From Dendrobium chrysotoxum (taxonomy: Eukaryota > Streptophyta > Magnoliopsida > Asparagales > Orchidaceae), in assembly GCA_019925795.1 (NCBI GenBank), contig CM034304.1:24816228-24880227 (forward strand): a DNA stretch of 64,000 bases, in the 5' to 3' direction. This document shows, in pieces, positions 34,226 through 46,596 of the stretch; the stretch's first letter is position 1; each line of letters opens with the position of its first letter. A program made the position numbers and the translations under genes. The notes under the pieces are model-generated. The model was given only the letters and a program-made list of their open reading frames with translations. It had not been told where the DNA came from and made no database searches.

Positions 34226-34487
34226 CTGAGATTGGTTCAAAAGAAGGTTGTGAAGAAGGGGAAATTATTCCTGATCACTCTTTTGCTGCTGACGGTGTGG
34301 AATCAACTGATTTGAATGAAAATGGGGTTTCAATAGTTTCGAACAGTAATGAACATTTTTCTAAGATATTGATGAGGATGGGTTTACCAAGGTTGGGAAA
34401 AAGAAAATTAAACATGTTAAAATTAGCATTCAATCCACACCTCGTGTCAAAAGAACTCAAACTAACCTTAAAGATTGCAATGGTTAA
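34226..34487 (+). pseudogene. LINE D ORF1 C-terminal fragment
   Basis: The acidic linker (EEGEIIPDHSFAADGVES) parallels EEGEILPNNISG in LINE E. After a frameshift near 34365 the frame reads DEDGFTKVGKKKIKHVKI and ends LKDCNG with TAA at 34485-34487. The TAA lies within ATGGTTAA, so ORF1 stop and ORF2 start overlap. The DUF4283 and zinc-knuckle parts are lost by 5' truncation. Confidence 0.75.
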
Positions 34488-37400
34488 AGCTCTCTTATGG
34501 AATGTTAGGGGTATTGGGGGGGCCGATTCCAAAGTTAGAGTTCGGAATTTATGTAGAGTTCATAATATTCAACTTTTGGTTTTGTTTGAGCCCCTTATTA
34601 ATATGGAAAAAATTGCTGCCACTGCTTCCTGTTTGGGTTTTTTCAATTTTCATGCTAATTGTTCGAACAAAATTTGGATGATGTGGCATAGTGCTATCAC
34701 ATTGAATATGATATCTGACTTTCATCAAGTTGTTCACTGTCAAATTACTTGTTTTAATATTAATTGTTATTTTTCCTTTATTTATGCTGCTTGTACCAAA
34801 GTGGGTCGACACCCACTTTGGGAGCAATTAAGTGCTTTCGCTAATAATACTAATGGCCCGTGGTGTGCTGGTGGTGATTTCAATGTTATTTCGAATGCTT
34901 CTGAAAGAGTTGGGGGCAAACCTCCTAATTGTAATGCTATGGATGATTTTAATTCTATGATAGCTGATTGTAATCTGCATGATATTGGTTATTCTGGAAG
35001 TAATTTCACTTGGAATAGAGCCTTGATGTGGCAAAGGCTTGATAGACTCTTATTCAATAATGCTTGGATTGAAAACTTTAATTCTACTAGTGTGGAGCAT
35101 TTAAGTAGAACACAGTCTGATCATGCACCCTTATTATTAAACATTAGCTCCAATAGAAATTTTGGTTCCTTCTCTTTTAGATTTCAGAATATGTGGCTCT
35201 TACATAAAGATTTTCTTAATCTTGTTCAAACCAATTGGAATGCTCCTTTGCACCCTAATAATGATATCTTTGGTATGCATAGATTATGGGCTAAGTTGAA
35301 TAGATTAAAACAACCTATTAGATGGTGGAATAAAAATATTTCAAGAATATTTTTTCCAATACTAAGGAAGCCGAGAATAAGATTATTGATTTGGACAATT
35401 TGTATTTGGATAATCCCAGTTTAGAAAATCTTTTCCACCTTAACGAGGCTAAAAATGCTCTTTCTCAGATGCACAATCTTGAGGAGGAATATTGGAAGCA
35501 AAAAGCTAATGCTAAAATTTTGTTAGAAGGAGATAGGAACACTAAATTCTTCCATGCTATGGCCAACAAGAAGAGGGTTAAAAATTACATTCAAAAAATT
35601 ACTGATAATGATGGCAGTTGTCTTACTTCTGAAAGTTTAATTATTAAGTCTGGTGTTGATCATTTCAATAATATTTTCAATAACATAGGAAACTGCATTC
35701 CTATTGTCAACCCTTTCATCATTCCTCACATTATTAGTGAGGATGACAACGTTTTACTCACTGATATCCCGACTGAGGGTGAAATTTGGAATATTATTAA
35801 GGATATGAAAGGGGATACTGTGGCTGGCCCTGATGGTTACACCACTAAATTTTTTCAACACTCTTGGAATATTGTTAAATTAGATATGGTTGAAGCTGTT
35901 AAGGACTTTTTTATTGGTAATCCTTATCCTAAGTTTTTCTCTTCTACTAATATTGCCCTTATTCCTAAAAAGGTGGCTATTAACAACTGGAATGACTTCA
36001 GACCTATTAGCTTATGCTCGTTTTTTAACAAACTCAATTCTAAAATCATTTCCAGTCGTCTGGTCAATATTTTACCTAGAATCATCTCTTCGAATCAAAC
36101 GGGTTTTGTTAAAGGTAGAAGCATTTTTGATAATGTCCTCCTTACCCAAGAGGTTTCTCATGATATTAATGTTAAAAGTAAAGGGGGCAATATTATTTTC
36201 AAACTTGATATTACTAAAGCTTATGATAATCTTAGTTGGGATTTTCTTTACCATATGTTGTCTCTTTTTGGTTTTAGCTCTTCTTTTATTATGCTGGTTA
36301 AAAATAGTATTGAGAACAATTACTTCTATGTTATCATTAATGGGAGAAACCATGGTTTTTTCAAATCAGTCAAAGGTTTAAGGCAAGGAGACCCTATGTC
36401 TCCTTCTCTCTTTATTATTGCTATGGAGTACCTTTCTAGGGGGTTGGAGAATTTATACACTAGATATCCGAATCTTTTTTATCGTACCATTAGAGGGACT
36501 CCTATTAGTCACTTAAGTTTTGCTGATGATTTTATCATCTTCTCTAATGCTTCTATTAATAATATTAAAATTTTACAAAAGTTTCTTTCTAAATTCCAAG
36601 ATATGAGTGGTTTGGCCATTAATAGTGAGAAGAGTACCTTTATTGTGGGTAAATCGGTGTCCAATAGTAGAATTAATGATATCAAAAGAATCTGTGGTTT
36701 TTCTGCTAGAACTTTGCCTATAAAGTACTTGGGTACCCCTATTTTTAAAGGTAGGAAAAACAACAATCTCTTTGAAGAATTAATCATGATTTTCCAGAAG
36801 AAACTTGCTAACTGGTCTTCTAATTTTCTCTATTTTGGGGGCAGGTTGGTGCTTATTAAAAGTGTTTTAAACTCTATCCCTATTTTTTTGTTTCACACTT
36901 TAAACCCTACTAAGTCTATTTGCCTTAGACTTGAAAGAATGCTAAGTAAATTTGTTTGGGGTTCTAAAAGTAATTCCTCTTGCATTTGTTGGGCTTCTTG
37001 GAAGAATGTTTGTGGTGTTTTAAAGGAAGGTGGTTTAGGTTGCAAAAGTATTACTGACATGGTTCAAGCTTTTTCTCACAAATTATGGTTCTCTTTTAGA
37101 TCTAATAACAGTTTGTGGTCCAAATTTATGCATTTTGAATATTTCAAAGACATGCATCCTTTGTCGTGTACTTTCAAAAGAAATGATTCTGGTGTTTGGA
37201 AAAGACTTTGCAAAATAAAATGGGAAGCGGAACCTTTCATTCAATGGGGTTTAGGCAAAGGTGACATTTCTTTTTGGAAAGATAACTGGCTGGGTTCGTG
37301 CTCCATTGACCAACTTTTAAACACTCATACTCTCCACAACATTAAGGTTAACAAATTTTTTGTTGATAATTCTTGGAATGTTAACATGCTTTTGAATTTC

Positions 37401-38582
37401 ATTCCTATTGAATTAGTTAAGCTTATTTTAAAGATTCCGTTACAAATTAATTGCAAGGATATTATTTTTTTTAACGCCTCTACTTCTGGTAAATTTCAGT
37501 TACAAATGAGTTGGGATTTTTTTAGGGTTAAGCATAACAAATCTCAGATTTTTAATGCTATTTGGCATAATAGTTTTCCTTTATCTTATTCTATTCTGGT
37601 GTGACGTTGTCTGAAAGGTTTTCTTCCTGTTGATGATCTTCTTCAGAAAAAAGGTTTAATCTTTCCCTCTAAATGTCAATGCTGTTATAACCTTGAAAGT
37701 ATTAAACATGTTTTTGTTAATGGTAATTTTGCTAGTAAGGTTTGGAGATATTTTTATGGTATTGCTGGTAAAGGCTTCTTTAATTCTAGCAATGAGGTGG
37801 GTTCCATTCTCAAAGGTTGGATGAATAATGTTAAAGGTCACATTTATAATCTTTTGCCTATCATCATTTTGTGGTACCTTTGGAAAGCTAGAAACGATTC
37901 TAAACACAACGGTGTTAAAATGCAGGCCGAGCAAACTATCACTAACATTAAAAACAAAATTATGCAACTATATTCTGTTAAAGTGCTTACTGAAAAAAAA
38001 ATTCATAATTCTAACAATATTGCCTTGGATTTGGGCATTTCTCTTGTTCGTGAAAATGTTATTAAGAAAGAGAGAATTGTTAGATGGCTTAAACCTACCC
38101 ATCCTTATATCAAATTGAATACTGATGGGTCTGTTGGGCCTTACAAAGCTGGTGCTGGTGGTATTTTGCGTGATCATCTGGGTTGTGTTCTGGGTGCTTT
38201 TGCTGCCCCTATTACCTACTGTAATGCTATCACCGCTGAACTGGAAGCCTTAGTTTTGGGCCTTGAAATCTGTATTCAAATGGGATTTAATTTTGTGTGG
38301 ATTGAGGTGGATGCTATGTTGGTGGTTCAAATCTTTGTTAATGGGTTGACTGGTAATCCTAAAAATTTCTATACTATTAGGAAGATTAATCAGTACCTTA
38401 AGACTCTCAACTACACCATATCTCACATATATCGGGAAGCTAATGCAGGTGCTGATTGGCTTGCTAACTATGGTTGTCAACTTGACAGATTCCAAGAGTT
38501 CAATATCACAAATTTGCCTCATTCTCTTAAAGGTATTACTCTTTTAGACAAAACTGGGTTGCCTTACTTGCGCCTGGGTTGA
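34480..38582 (+). pseudogene. LINE D ORF2 (EN-RT-RNase H), one frameshift and one stop
   Basis: The start is the ATG of ATGGTTAA. About 1,367 codons in all. Endonuclease (residues ~1-240): LLWNVRGIGG, FEPL, GGDFNVIS, QSDHAPLL, so the catalytic Asn, Glu, Asp and His positions are present. RT (~430-760): FRPISLCSFFNKLNSKI, NQTGFVKGRSIFDNVLL, GLRQGDPMSPSLF, FADDFIIF (36519-36542). A zinc-finger-like segment (KCQCC...IKHVF) is at ~37670-37720. RNase H (about 38090-38580) has LNTDGS, TAELEA, VDAM and ADWLAN, a full DEDD set of the type acquired by plant L1 elements. Lesions: a frameshift near 35340-35360 at an apparent short duplication (AATATTTCAAGAATATT), and TGA at 37602-37604 where C and E have tryptophan. 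Confidence 0.85.
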
Positions 38583-39313
38583 CGGTTCTGTTGGATTTTC
38601 TTTGGGTTGCTTCATTGTTGCCTAGTCCTGATGCCTGAGTTATTTTTTTGTTATTGTGTTGGTGGCCCTTTTTGTTGTTTGAGCTTCCTTGTCCCGTTAT
38701 GTCTCACTGATTATTGCTGGATGTTCGGAAGTGGTTTCTATTTTGGTGACATACCGGGAGGGGGTGTTTTGGTAGCTATTCTATTATTTTTTGGTGGATT
38801 TTATGGCTTCTGGATCCTGGTTGGGGGAGTTCGGTATTTCAGGCATTTATTTTCCCTATTTTGGGTTGAGCTTTCTCGTGGCTGTTACCTTAGTGGCTGC
38901 TCTGCTTCGTGTCACAACATTTTATTACCTTACCCTTGCGAGCAGGAGGTTCTTTTCTTAACTCCTTGTGCCTGTTATCTTTATACTTCTTTGATTTTCT
39001 CTATAAGCTATGATTATTCACATTTTTGGTGTTGGAAGGTTTCCTTTTTTGCAGGTAGCCGGATCGAGTCTTTACTTCCTGGCTTGGTCAATTTTGGTTC
39101 TTGGCTGACCTTAACTGAGTTCATTTCCAGATTTCTTTTTTTTTTTGGGCGCGGCCTCCTTGCCGCCCTAGAATGTTCTTAGGTTTTCTTGTATTTTCGT
39201 TTAGGTGGGGAATTTTGGCTCCTAGGTTTTAATTTCCTTTTTTGAATGTGACTCTTCGGAGCTTTAGTGAGCTGAAAGTCCCCTTAAGGACTTTGTAACC
39301 CTTTTTTGATATT
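38583..39313 (+). other. LINE D 3' UTR
   Basis: T/G-rich. A 191-codon hydrophobic open frame (38607-39182) is present, explained by the scarcity of A. The last 170 bp align with those of B and E. Confidence 0.6.
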
Positions 39314-39350
39314 AACACGGAGGCCCTGTCGGGGTTTTAACCAAAAAAAA
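39314..39350 (+). other. LINE D terminal hairpin and A tail
   Basis: AACACGGA, GGCCC, loop TGTCG, GGGTT, TTAACC, then A8. Pairs C-G x3 with G.T, G.T below. Confidence 0.7.
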
Positions 39351-39588
39351 AATGCTTATTTTTTTAACCAACAGATAAGAATTAATGGATCTTAAACATC
39401 ATATTAATTAAGAATTATAGCGATATTAATATTTATGGTCTTTCAATTTTTTTATTTATTTTGGTCTGATTTATAATGAAATTTAAATGAAAGAGAAGAA
39501 GGTGCAAAATGAGAAGAAAGAATAAAATATTAAACTCTATATTTAGTAAATCTTTGAGGATTAAATGACTGCAAATTACACAAATTAA

Positions 39589-39717
39589 GGTTTCATTTCG
39601 GACAGCTTCTTACTATTTTTTGAAGCAACAATTTAGTATAAAAATTTCTCATCCAAAAAATTTTTTTACTAAAAAGTTACTTTAAAAAATAGTAAAAAAG
39701 CTGTCCCAAATAAAACC
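39589..39717. mobile_element. Tourist-like MITE, copy M6
   Basis: GGTTTCATTTCGGACAGCTT to AAGCTGTCCCAAATAAAACC. TAA precedes it (39586-39588); the right target triplet is mutated. Confidence 0.75.
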
Positions 39718-39974
39718 AAAATGATAGATCATGACTTTGATTTTTAAAGCAGAAGTAGATGCTTGAAACTTGATTGTTAGAACGATAAACATGGTAATTA
39801 AAATATCAAGATCTTTTTCAGTCACGCTCTCCTCTAAGCGCCGCCTCGTGCGATTTTAGGGTTTCTTTCCTTTGTCCTGTGATCGGTGGCCTTCTCTTCC
39901 GATCTTCAGGTTTTTTCTCTGCTTGATCGTTCTAACGCTCGAGTTTCGGTCTAGCCCTGCTTGGGCTTCGTGGT

Positions 39975-41404
39975 ATGGCGGGGGCCTCATCCTCGACGCC
40001 TTGGGGAAATGTTGCATCCCATCAGCAGATCCAAAAAAAGGTCTTTTCAACTTGGACTCTAACGGTCCTTCTCCTCCTCAATCTCGTTCGTTCAAGGATG
40101 TGCTATCTGGTGTTAACGGTGATACCCTTCCTTCCTTAACGCATTCGACTTTTAATGGTGTTCCGGTGATTTTACTTTCTGATGAAGAAGTGATTCAACT
40201 TGCTAGCCCGTTTCAATTTACATTAGTTGGAAAATTTGGTATTCGTAGGCCTAATCTTGATTCTATTCGTGCTTTCTTCGGTGGTTTAAAACTATCGGGT
40301 TTTTACTCTGTTGGGCTGCTTGATCCTAAACATGTTGCGATCCAGCTCTCGAACGATTTAGATTACAGTCATATTTTTGCGCGTCGATCTTACTTCATTT
40401 TGAACTGTCAAATGCGTATTTTGAAATGGACCCCGTTCTTCGACGTCAGGGAAGAATCACCGATAGTCCCTATCTGGATCTCGTTTCCTAATCTTAGATT
40501 ACATTTTTTTAATACTAAAATTTTACATGCACTTGGTTCTATCTTCGGTCGCCCCTTGCAAACGGATCAGGCTACTGCGTCTAGAACTCGTCCGTCTGTG
40601 GCTAGAGTTTTAGTTGAAGTTGACATCACTAAAAAACATGCTAAGGAGGTTTGGGTAGGTTCTAAAGCATTTGGTTACTTGCAAAAGGTTGAATTTGAAA
40701 AGGTCCCTGATTTTTGTAGTCATTGTAAGACACATGGGCATGCTATCTCTGAATGCTTTAAACTTCATCCTAATTTAAAAAAAAATACTATCCCTGCTGG
40801 TGATATTGTGGCTCAAAATATTATTCATGAGAAGGTTGATGGAAATGTGGCTCCTAATGCTTTAAATGAGAATATTTCTTAACGGTCTCCTTTGGAGCAG
40901 GTGGTGGATATTAACAATAACATTGAGATTATTAGTACTAATTCGGCTGGTGATACGGATAAAGTAGATAATCCTGAAGATATTTCTATTTTATTTCCTG
41001 AAAAAGTTACTTTTAAGGAGAACTCTTGTGAGGATAATGTTTTAAATCTTGAGAAAAGTGATAAGATTCCTAATTTGTTTGTCTCCATTGATTCTATGCT
41101 TCATAATGTTGATAGTTCTCATCTTTTGCTTAATGATAATAGTGATGTGAATGATATTGTTTTGGAGGAAGGTGAAATTCTTCCTAATAATATTTCTGGA
41201 TCTACCTCTACTGCGCATCTTATTAATCAAGTAAATGTGGATCCTATGTCTTCTTCTGATATCTTTGATAGTGGTAACAAAACTATTGAGGAAGAAGGAA
41301 CCTTTAAGGTGGTCAAGAAGAAAAAGAAAAATGGTAAAGCCCCTTTACCTGATACACCCCGTTCTACTAGGGCTCAAAATGCTTCAAAAAGTTCTAATGA
41401 TTAA
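39975..41404 (+). pseudogene. LINE E ORF1 (DUF4283 and zinc-knuckle RNA-binding protein)
   Basis: The likely start is ATG 39975 (MAGASSSTPWG). A frameshift at the A7 run near 40027-40033 moves into the main frame (to 40882). That frame carries a DUF4283-type domain (SRSFKDVLSGV, ASPFQFTLVGKFG, LDSIRAFFGGLKL, FILNCQMRI, VPIWISFPNL, TRPSVARVLVEVDI) and a knuckle CSHCKTHGHAISEC of the CX2CX4HX4C form. TAA at 40880-40882 interrupts it. The same frame then continues as an acidic linker (DIVLEEGEILP) and a lysine-rich tail (KVVKKKKKNGK) to TAA 41402-41404. The final stop overlaps the ORF2 start in ATGATTAA. ORF1 proteins of this type coat the LINE RNA. About 475 codons overall. Confidence 0.8.
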
Positions 41405-44400
41405 AGCCCTTATTTGGAATGTGAGGGGTATTGGGGGGAAGGAGTCTAAAATTAGAGTTAGCAATCTTTGTCGTATTAACAATATTCAATTGTTGGTATT
41501 GCTGGAGCCTTTTATTTCTTCTGATAAACTTGATTCTACTGCTACTTTTTTGGGTTTTGATATGAAGTTTGCCAATATTTTTAATAAAATTTGGATTATG
41601 TGGAAGAGTTATTTCAATATTAACATTATTTCTGATTTTGCTCAAGTTGTTCATATGCAAATATCTTATTTCAATTTTAAGTTCAATGCTTCTTTCGTCT
41701 ATACTGCTTCTACTAGATTGGGTAGGCTCCCTCTGTGGGAGCTTTTATCTGATTTTGCTATGAACTCTAATGGCCCTTGGTGTGTTGGGGTGATTTTAAT
41801 ATTGTTTCTAGTGTGAATGAAAGAGTGGGAGGTAACCCTCCTAATAATGGTGCTATGGAAGACTTTAATTTTATGATATCTGACTGTAATTTACATGACA
41901 TTGGTTTTACTGGTGGTGCTTTTACTTGGAGTAGAACTAACATTTGGCAAAGACTGGATAGGATGCTTTTTAATAATGATTGGGTGAGGAACTTCCCTAT
42001 GACTCATGTTCAGCATTTAAGTAGAACTTTCTCTAATCATGCCCCTTTACTTATTAATTTGTCTACTACTACTTATAATTATCCTAATACTTTTAGATTC
42101 CAAAACATGTGGTTAACCCATAAGGATTTTATGGAGGTGGTTAGTAATAATTGGAATGCCATCATTTATCCTGACAATAGTATCAAAGGTATGGGTCGCC
42201 TTTGGGCTAAGCTTAGTAGATTAAAACAGGTTCTGAATTGGTAGAATAAAAAGGTGTTTAAAAATTTGTTCTCGAACATTAAGGATGCTGAAAACAATGT
42301 GTTAGGATTAGAAAAGGATTTTTTGGATAATCCCACTAGTGCTAATATGTCTATTCTGAATAATTCTAAAAATTCTCTTTTCCAATTGCAACATCAGGAG
42401 GAAATTTACTGGAAACAAAAGGCTTCTACTAAATTAATCTTGGATGGGGATAGAAAGACTAAGTTCTTTCATACTTTGGTTAATAAGAATAAAATGAGGA
42501 GTCATATTCATAAAATTTTTAGTAATAATGGTTGTGTCTATGACACTGAGGATATGATTATTAACTCTGGGGTGGATCATTTAAGAGAAGTGTTTAATAG
42601 AGATAGTTGTATGTGTCCTATAGTTAATCCCTATGTGATCCCTTGGGTTCTTGATGAGGAAGATAATCTTTTCCTTACTCAAATACCTTCCGAGGAGGAG
42701 ATTTGGGTGACTGTTAAGAACATGAATGGGGAGTCTATTGCTGGTCCGGATGGTTTCACTACGAAATTCTTTATTACTACTTGGGAGATTATTAAGGGTG
42801 ATGTGGTGGAGTCTGTTCATGATTTTTTTAAGGGGAATTCGTATCCTAAATTTTTCTCTTCTACTAATATTGTGTTAATTCCTAAGAAGGAAGCCATCAT
42901 TAATTGGAATGATTTTAGACCTATTAGTCTGTACTTTTCTTAATAAACTTGTCTCTAAAATCATTGCTTCTAGATTGATGAAAATCCTCCCTAGAATCAT
43001 TTCTATTAATCAAACCGGTTTTGTTAAAGGTAGAATCATTTTTGATAATATTCTTCTTGCTCAAGAGATTGTCCATGACATTAATGCTAGAGTTTCTGGT
43101 GGCAACATCATTTTTAAATTAGATATCACTTAAGCTTATGATAATTTGAATTGGGAATTTCTTTATAAGGTGATGTCTCTTTTTGTTTCAATCAATCTTT
43201 TATTATGCTTATTAAAAATAGTATTGAAAACTGTTTTTTTCTGTCATGATAAATGGTAGAAAGCATGATTTTTTTAATTCTTCTCATGGCCTTAGACAAG
43301 GAGATCCCCTGTCGCCTGCTCTTTTTATTATAGCGGTTGAATATCTTTCTAGAGGCCTTGAAAAGTTGTATGCTAGATATCCTTCTATGTATTTTTATTC
43401 TATTGGTGGTTTTCCTATTACTCATCTTAGTTTTGCTGATGATTTTATAGTGTTCTCTAATGCTTCCATTCGGAATGTTAAAAAATTAATGGTTTTTCTG
43501 GATCAATTCCAGGATATTAGTGGTCTGTCCATCAACAAGGATAAGAGTTATTTCTTATCTGGTAAGTCGGTGAGTCACAATAGGATTGATTGTATCAAAA
43601 GAATTTGTGGTTTTAACTCTACTTTACTTCCTATAAAATATTTAGGTACTCCTCTTTTTAAAGGTAGAAAAAGGATTCATTTGTTTGACAGTATTTTTAC
43701 TATGTTCCAAAAAAAACTTCTAAATTGGTCTTCTAAATTTCTCTCTTTTGGTGGTAGGTTAGTTCTGATTAAAAGTGTTCTTAATTCTATTCCTATTTAT
43801 ATTTTACATACTTTGCAACCTAATGCCACTATTTGTTTGAGATTAGAGCGTATGATTAATAAATTTTTTTGGGGTTCTAATTTCAATCAATCTTCTATTA
43901 AGTGGGCGTCCTGGAACAAAGGATGTGGGGTTTACAATGAAGGAGGTTTAGGTTGCAAGAGTATTTTGGATACTTCTCATGTCTTTTCTCACAAATTATG
44001 GTTTTCTTTTCGTGCTAATAACAGCTTATGGGCTAAGTTTATGAATACTAAATATTGCAAAGATCTTCATCCTTTGGTTTGCTATGCTAAATCTTCTGAC
44101 TCTTTTGTTTGGAAAAGACTGTGCAAATTAAGTGGGAAGCTGAACATTTTATTCAATGGGGTCTGGGAGAAGGTAAAGTTTCTTTCTGGCAAGATAATTG
44201 GTTAGGCTCCGGCTCTATTGATAATTACTTGAATACTCATTCTATTGATAACTGCAAAGTTTATAATTTCATTTATAATGGTCAGTGGAATGTGAGTAAA
44301 CTGTTAGAGACTATCCCTCAAGATTTGATTGCCATTATTTTGAATATTCCTTTACAGCTTGATTGTAATGATAAAATTCTTTTTAATATTTCTTCCTCTG

Positions 44401-45493
44401 GTAATTTTAATTTGAAGGATATTTGGAATGTCACTAGAATGAAGAGGGATGTTTCTCAAATTTTTGCATCAATTTGGCATAATAATATTCCTTTATCCTA
44501 CTCTATTTTAGCTTGGAGATGTCTTAAGGGCTATCTTCCTGTTGATGAATTACTTAAGAAAAAAGGTTTCTCTTTTCCTTCTAAATGTCAATGTTGTTTT
44601 AACATCGAGGATATTAATCACGTTTTTCTGACTAGTAATATTGCCCAGAAAGTGTGGTGCCATTTTATAAATTTGACTGATAAAAGTTTTTTCAATTTCA
44701 ACGGTAATGTTGCTTCCATTCTCAAGTATTAGTTTACTACTACTAAAGGCCATATTTATAATTTACTGCCCATTCTCATTTTGTGGTTTATTTGGAAGGC
44801 TAGGAATGATTCTAAACATAATGATATTAGTATGGATGCTAATCAAATCATTTTCAATATTAGGAATAGAATTTTGCAATTCCAGTCAACCAAGCTTATT
44901 TCTATAAAAAATTTTAAGCATGATCATCATTTAGCTATTGCTCTTGGTATTTCTCTGGTGGAGGATTCTGTGGAAAAATGTGACCGTATTGTGAGATGGT
45001 TTAGACCTTCACAATCTTTTATGAAGCTTAATTCGGATGGTTCTGTGAATACCAATAAGGCTGGTATGGGTGGTTTGATTCGTAATAGTAATGGTGATGT
45101 CATTTGGGCTTATGCTGCTCCTCTTCCTTACTGTTATGTATTTCTGCTGAGCTGATGGGTTTGAATTATGGTTTAAAATTTTGTCTTGGAATGGGTTTTC
45201 ATCAGGTGGCTATTGAAGTTGACGCTATGATGTTAATTCATATTGTTGTTAATGATAATCTTGGCAGCCCTGCTGATTTTTATACCATTCGTTCCATTAA
45301 GCAGTCCCTTGTTAATTTAAACTTTACTATTTCTCACATTTTTCATGAGGGCAATGCATGTGCTGATTGGTTAGCCAAGTGGGGTAGCAATAGCAATAGG
45401 TTACAAGAGTTTTCTGACTCCAATTTGCCGCAGCAACTTACTGGTTTGGTTAAGTTGGATAAATGTGGGTTGCCTTATATCAGAAAGGTGTGA
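41397..45493 (+). pseudogene. LINE E ORF2 (EN-RT-RNase H) pseudogene
   Basis: Starts in ATGATTAA with MIKALIWNVRGIGG. Endonuclease motif GDFNIVSS lies after a 1-nt loss near 41790. The SDH motif is SNH (Asn codon 42035-42037), so a catalytic Asp is lost. RT: NQTGFVKGRIIFDNILLAQE, GLRQGDPLSPALF, FADDFIVF (about 43432-43456). A zinc-finger-like segment, KCQCC...INHVF, is at about 44583-44630. RNase H: LNSDGS, SAELMG, VDAM, ADWLAK. Lesions: frameshifts near 41790, 42925, 43185, 43235 (T7 run), 44120 and 45135; stops at 42242-42244 (TAG for Trp), 43131-43133 (TAA for Lys) and 44730-44732 (TAG for Trp). Confidence 0.85.
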
Positions 45494-46540
45494 GTTATTT
45501 CCTCTGTTCTGTTGTTGGTTATGTCATCTGTTTGCGGGTGTTTTGGTTGGGTGGTTTGGTTTTTTTGGTTGGTTGGGTTGCTTTACTGAAATTGGTATCT
45601 CTTTTTCTGATTGCTTTTGGATTTCGGAGCAGTTGTGGTGTTGTTGTATTACCTGTGTGGGATTTCCTGCTCTCAAGTTAGTTCTATTTGCTTCAGAGGT
45701 GTTGTCCTTCCTGGGGTTGGTGTTTTTATGAGAGTTTTTTTTTCTGGTGAGTTTATGGGTTTCGGGCTAGTCGTGATTTCCTGCTCTCGTACTGCGTCTA
45801 TTGGCTCTTTCATGGGCTGGTATTCTTTCTCTGTCTGGTTGGTTTTTTTGGTGCTATCTTACTTGTCGGTTTTAGCTGGTGTTGGTGGTTGTGAGATGTT
45901 CTTTCTGGATCTCTTTATGCATCTTTTGGGTGTTATTACGGCTGGTAAGTTGTCCGTCTGGTTGATTGGCCCCTATTATGCTGTGAGGCGTTTCCCTGTT
46001 CATATGGTTAATAGTTGGGTGGTTATTGGTGTGGAGGGTAATGAGTCTATTTTCAGTCTAAAAATTGTTTCTATTTCTTCCCTTTCTCCCTTGGGTGCTG
46101 CTCTGTGCTATCATGGTGATTTTGTTTTCTATAATTATTTGGCTTTTGAATTATTAAATCCCAAAGGTGGTAGGTATTCTAATTTATGGTACTTCTGTTT
46201 CCATATTCATTATAATTTAAACTGGTTGCCTTGGAGAAATTTTTGTGTGCAGATGAGCAGGGATCCTTCTGGATTTTTCAATTATTGTATCTACTCAGGT
46301 TTTATGTGCTTGACGGTTTCTTTTTTGCCTTTGGAAGAATGTGCTCAATGGCGATCTTTATGTCTTCCTTTTTTGGGTGCTGTCTTCTTGCAGCCCTAGA
46401 ATGTTATTAGGTTTTTTTGTAACTATTAGTATAAGGAACCTCTGGCTCTTAGGTTTTATTTTGAATTTTTTGTAGCTCTTCTGAGCAGTAGTTTGGAGCT
46501 GGAGGATCTTTTTTAGGACTGTGTAACCTTTTTCATTATT
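45494..46540 (+). other. LINE E 3' UTR
   Basis: T/G-rich, with a 262-codon hydrophobic open frame (45611-46399) of no recognised family. The last 170 bp (GGCTCTTAGGTTTTATTTTG, GTAGCTCTTCTGAGCAG) are conserved with B and D. Confidence 0.6.
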
Positions 46541-46580
46541 AACACGTAGGGCCCCACCGCCGGGCTTTCCCAAAAAAAAA
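46541..46580 (+). other. LINE E terminal hairpin and A tail
   Basis: AACACGTA, GGGCCC, loop CACCGCC, GGGCTT, TCCC, A9. The pair that is G.T in other copies is G-C here, which keeps the stem. Confidence 0.7.
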
Positions 46581-46596
46581 ATGGTAATTAAAATAT

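Larger units (their letters stand above)
34226..39350 (+). mobile_element. LINE D: 5'-truncated L1-type LINE with nearly intact ORF2
   Basis: Flanked by AATGCTTAT at 34217-34225 and 39351-39359. It contains the C-terminal end of ORF1, complete ORF2 with one frameshift and one stop, a ~730-bp 3' UTR, the terminal hairpin and an A tail. 5' truncation removed the leader and most of ORF1. Confidence 0.85.
39807..46580 (+). mobile_element. LINE E: apparently full-length L1-type LINE (6.8 kb)
   Basis: A perfect 16-bp duplication ATGGTAATTAAAATAT lies at 39791-39806 and 46581-46596. Inside are a ~170-bp GC-richer leader, ORF1, ORF2, a ~1-kb 3' UTR, the terminal hairpin and an A tail. It is the only copy here with leader, both ORFs and tail. 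Both ORFs carry stops and frameshifts, so it is inactive, although the flanking duplication is unmutated. Confidence 0.9.

Noticed and set aside
38607..39182. 191-codon frame after LINE D ORF2
   Set aside because: 3' UTR, explained by the shortage of A; kept only as a compositional observation.
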